From Opitutaceae bacterium (lineage in GTDB: Bacteria > Verrucomicrobiota > Verrucomicrobiia > Opitutales > Opitutaceae), in NCBI GenBank assembly GCA_005787865.1, contig SXZN01000034.1, forward strand, positions 1 to 18,187: a stretch of DNA of 18,187 bases, in the 5' to 3' direction. The number at the start of each line of letters is the position of its first letter. Within the stretch, counting starts at the first letter, position 1. A program made the translations under genes and the position numbers. The notes under the pieces are model-generated. The model saw nothing but the letters and a program-made list of their open reading frames with translations, was not told the DNA's origin and did no database searches. This document shows positions 15,829 through 18,187 of the stretch, piece by piece.

Positions 15829-17223
15829 ATGGCTCTGCTCCTCGGCATCGATTTTGGTACATCTTACTTCAAGGTAGGGCTCTTCGACGCTCAAGGCGCA
15901 CAAAAAGGACTCGGTCGCGTCGCGGTGCACAAAGCGTCACCGCACCCTGGCTGGAGCGAACTCCCCGTCGCGAATTTTTGGCGGATCCTGGGGGAGGGGC
16001 TCACCGCGGCACTCGCGGAAGCGCAGGCGACGGCGAGCGACATTGTCGGCGTATCCTATTCTTCGCAGGCGAACACGCTGCTGTTGCTCGATCGCCATGA
16101 TCAACCGTTGACGCCTTTGGTCGTTTGGACCGATGTCCGCCCGCAGCCATTAGAACCAGCGATCGAGGCTTTTGGATTATCACCGGCGTTTCAGCAAGCC
16201 ACTGGCTTCAAGGGTCTGGCCCCAGGGTTTTCCTCCGTAAAATATCGTTGGTTTCAGCAGCATGAGCCCGCGCTCTGGGCGCAAGTTGCGCGGGTCATGA
16301 CTTTGTCTGATTATTTCACTTTTATGCTGACCGGTGCCACGGTGGGCGATGCGAGCACCGCCGCTTTTACGGGATTATATTCTAATCTGCAGAATGGGTG
16401 GTGGCCCGAGGCCTTGAAGTTTTTTGGGGTACCGCGCGCCTTTTTATCGCAGCCCCTGCGTCCGGGTACGGTGGTGGGTCGGACTACGCCGCGGGCGCAG
16501 GAGTTTTTAGGCTTACCGGCCGGCGTGCCTTTTGCCGTCGGGGCCATTGATCATCACATGGCGGCGATTGGCTCGGGGATCGCGCGATTGGCAGAGGCCA
16601 GTATTTCAACGGGGACCGTGCTCGCCGCTTTGATTCTCGTCGATGCCGTCAAGCCCGTGATGAATTGCTATCATGGACCGCACGTGGATCAGCGATTTTA
16701 CCGGCTAGCTTTTGATCCTGCGGGGGCCACACAGTTAGAGGATTATCAGCGAAAATTTGCCCCGCATTTGGACGTCGCGCAGTTGGTTGCACTCGCTGGG
16801 ACCGTCCCGCCAGAGGGGGCCGCGGCCGCCAAGACGAGTGACCATCCTGACTGGAAGCACGCGGTGGCCATTCGCACTATGATGGAACGGATCAGTGCGA
16901 CGCAGCGCGACCTGCTGCACCAAGTGCAGGCGGCTTCCACGATCCGGCGCGTGATTGCGACGGGGGGCGGCGCCCGCAGCACGAGCTGGCTGCAAATCAA
17001 CGCCGATCTGCTCAACGTCACGATGATTGCCCCGCGCTGCCATGAGCGCGCTTGCCTCGGGGCGGCGGCATTTGCCGCGGTGGCGGCGGAAATTTATCGG
17101 ACGATCCCTGAGGCCCTCGATGCCATGGTCCAAGGCGATCGCGTGATTACGCCCGTCGCCGCAACCGTGGCGATCTATGCTAAAAAATATCCCCGCGCGG
17201 AACGCACGGAGCCGATCAGTTAA
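15829..17223 (+). CDS. FGGY-family carbohydrate kinase
   Basis: A 464-residue ATP-dependent kinase of the FGGY family (xylulokinase, gluconokinase, glycerol kinase). It begins with LLGIDFGTSYFKVGLFD, the first ATP-binding block; VVWTDVRP near 98-105 is the substrate-side WxDxR-like motif; D241 in GAIDHHMAAIGSG is the catalytic base; ATGGGARSTSWLQINADLL (377-395) is the C-terminal adenosine-binding signature; RACLGAAAFAA closes the domain. The pair of histidines after D241 is unusual for xylulokinase, where small or amide residues are common. It should phosphorylate a ketose, polyol or sugar acid to give the substrate for the class I aldolase and the effector of the DeoR protein. It follows the ceramidase-like gene by 12 bases; the SDR gene follows after 30. 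ATG start at 15829. Confidence 0.92.
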   Translation: MALLLGIDFGTSYFKVGLFDAQGAQKGLGRVAVHKASPHPGWSELPVANFWRILGEGLTAALAEAQATASDIVGVSYSSQANTLLLLDRHDQPLTPLVVWTDVRPQPLEPAIEAFGLSPAFQQATGFKGLAPGFSSVKYRWFQQHEPALWAQVARVMTLSDYFTFMLTGATVGDASTAAFTGLYSNLQNGWWPEALKFFGVPRAFLSQPLRPGTVVGRTTPRAQEFLGLPAGVPFAVGAIDHHMAAIGSGIARLAEASISTGTVLAALILVDAVKPVMNCYHGPHVDQRFYRLAFDPAGATQLEDYQRKFAPHLDVAQLVALAGTVPPEGAAAAKTSDHPDWKHAVAIRTMMERISATQRDLLHQVQAASTIRRVIATGGGARSTSWLQINADLLNVTMIAPRCHERACLGAAAFAAVAAEIYRTIPEALDAMVQGDRVITPVAATVAIYAKKYPRAERTEPIS

Positions 17224-17253
17224 TTATTTTTTATTAATCGGTCGTTAAATTTT

Positions 17254-18036
17254 ATGCTAAAAAATAAAATTGCCCTGGTTACCGGATCGACCAGCGGCAT
17301 TGGTCTGGGCATCGCTCGAGCGCTGGCCCGGGAAGGCGTTCATCTCATGTTGCATGGTCTCGGCGATCCGGTGGCGTTGGGAAGCTTGCGCCAAGCTTTA
17401 GCCGCTGAGTTTGGGGTGACCGTGCGTTACCATGATGCCGATGTCAGTAAAGCGGCCGAGGTGGCGCGCTTGCTGGCGGACACCGAGCAAGCTTTTGGGG
17501 CTTTAGATATTTTGGTCAACAATGCGGGGATTCAGTTTGTTGCGCCCGTCGAAGATTTTCCGCCGGAGCGCTGGACTGCCATTCAGGATATCGTGTTGAA
17601 TTCAAGTTTTCATGCGATTCGTGCCGCGGTGCCAGGCATGAAACGCCGCGGTTGGGGCCGCATCATTAATTTGGTCTCAGCGCATGGTTTGATCGCTTCG
17701 CCCTTCAAGAGTGCTTATGTCGCCGCGAAACATGGGCAGATCGGCCTCACTAAGAGTGTGGCGCTCGAGTTAGCGGAGACCGCTATCACCTGTAATGCGA
17801 TTTGCCCAGGTTACGTGCGCACCCCGCTCGTCGAGGGCCAGATCGAGAGTCAAGCCAAGGTGCACGGTTTATCGCGCGACCGGGTGATTCGTGAGGTCAT
17901 TTTAGCGGCTCAGCCCACGCGGCGTTTTGTCGAAGTGGAAGAAGTCGCCGCCCTGGCGGTTTTTCTGTGCGGTGAGTCGGCTCGTTCCATTACCGGGGCG
18001 GCAATTCCCATTGATGGGGGTTGGACCGCTCGCTGA
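17254..18036 (+). CDS. bdhA: 3-hydroxybutyrate dehydrogenase-like SDR
   Basis: A 260-residue NAD(P)-dependent short-chain dehydrogenase. TGSTSGIG (residues 10-17) binds the cofactor, NNAG at 89-92 and N116 support the active site, and S142, Y155 and K159 form the catalytic set. Long stretches match D-3-hydroxybutyrate dehydrogenases: NNAGIQFVAPVEDFP, RGWGRIINLVSAHGL, AYVAAKHGQIGLTKSVALE, CNAICPGYVRTPLVEGQIE and AAIPIDGGWTAR. Length is as usual for that enzyme. It lies 30 bases after the FGGY kinase in the same operon, so it may instead oxidise a polyol or sugar acid; close BdhA homologues do occur in sugar operons. Alternatively it oxidises a hydroxyacyl group freed by the ceramidase-fold amidase. 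ATG start at 17254. The symbol reflects similarity, not proven substrate. Confidence 0.85.
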   Translation: MLKNKIALVTGSTSGIGLGIARALAREGVHLMLHGLGDPVALGSLRQALAAEFGVTVRYHDADVSKAAEVARLLADTEQAFGALDILVNNAGIQFVAPVEDFPPERWTAIQDIVLNSSFHAIRAAVPGMKRRGWGRIINLVSAHGLIASPFKSAYVAAKHGQIGLTKSVALELAETAITCNAICPGYVRTPLVEGQIESQAKVHGLSRDRVIREVILAAQPTRRFVEVEEVAALAVFLCGESARSITGAAIPIDGGWTAR

Positions 18037-18065
18037 TTTTTTTAATCCCGCTCGCGTTATCTCTT

Positions 18066-18187
18066 ATGAAATCAACTCGCTTTTCTCAATGGGCCGCCGG
18101 GCTCGCTCTCCCTTTTTTGTCGGCCTACCTCGGAGCCGGTGAGCAACCGTGGCAAGCGCTGGCATCGTTGCCGGAGCCGAACGGCGG
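18066..18187 (+). CDS. Start of an exported protein (cut by window edge)
   Basis: An ATG at 18066, 29 bases after the SDR stop, opens a frame that runs off the right edge after 40 codons. The peptide begins MKSTRFSQWAAGLALPFLSA, a plausible Sec signal peptide with basic start, hydrophobic core and likely cleavage around AYLGAG. The mature part begins EQPWQALASLPEPNGG. The WQALASLPEP pattern recalls the first blade of kelch-repeat proteins such as the YjhT/NanM-type mutarotases, but the fragment is too short to say. It appears to be the fourth gene of the plus-strand operon and the only exported product of the right-hand module. Confidence 0.55.
   Translation, partial: MKSTRFSQWAAGLALPFLSAYLGAGEQPWQALASLPEPNG

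Noticed and set aside
10338..18036. AI-2 (Lsr) processing locus, suggested by an FGGY kinase, an LsrF-like aldolase and a DeoR-type regulator
   Set aside because: There is no LsrG, no Lsr ABC transporter and no LsrR-type (SorC-like) protein; the aminotransferase, NagB-like and amidase genes do not fit.
14473..18036. Sphingolipid breakdown, suggested by the ceramidase fold and a following kinase
   Set aside because: The kinase is an FGGY sugar kinase, not a lipid kinase; no sphingosine-phosphate lyase is present, and the ceramidase-fold protein is not exported.
1..18187. Recent horizontal transfer or phage/transposon insertion
   Set aside because: No transposase, integrase, tRNA or terminal repeats; base composition and codon style look even across the genes by eye.

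Overview
The window is a dense run of catabolic and transport genes with no RNA genes, CRISPR arrays or insertion sequences that I can see. The best guess for the source is a free-living or gut-associated member of the PVC group, probably Verrucomicrobiota (Opitutaceae-like). Four things point there: the MFS subtype at 1..228 and 1915..3204, the cytoplasmic ceramidase-fold protein, the PAL-like NHL protein, and the near-complete lack of Shine-Dalgarno sequences ahead of the starts. This is inference from protein style; no marker gene is present.

Layout. Everything from position 1 to 14393 reads on the minus strand, and everything from 14473 to the right edge reads on the plus strand. A DeoR-type repressor (13590..14393) sits at the divergence point. 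Leftward from it come a class III aminotransferase, a DhnA/FbaB-type class I aldolase, a NagB-like sugar-phosphate isomerase/deaminase and an MFS transporter. Rightward come a ceramidase-fold putative amidase, an FGGY sugar kinase, a 3-hydroxybutyrate-dehydrogenase-like SDR and the start of an exported protein. Together they look like one regulated pathway: release of an acyl group, transamination or deamination, phosphorylation, isomerisation and aldol cleavage. The substrate could be an N-acylated amino sugar or amino polyol, but this is inferred.

Further left is a second module: an HpcH/HpaI aldolase with its own likely promoter and a GntR-like operator, a second MFS transporter paralogous to the first, an unusual amidohydrolase-aminotransferase fusion (ATGA overlap with the transporter), a PAL-like NHL beta-propeller protein and another MFS transporter. 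A GntP-family gluconate-type symporter and the N-terminus of a close paralogue of that last MFS transporter close the left end.

The points most worth a second look are the 778-residue fusion enzyme, the NagB homologue in which the position of catalytic Asp141 is Thr, the uncharacterised divergon around the DeoR regulator, and a decayed duplicate of the aldolase promoter, leader and start codon region between 8811 and 8873.
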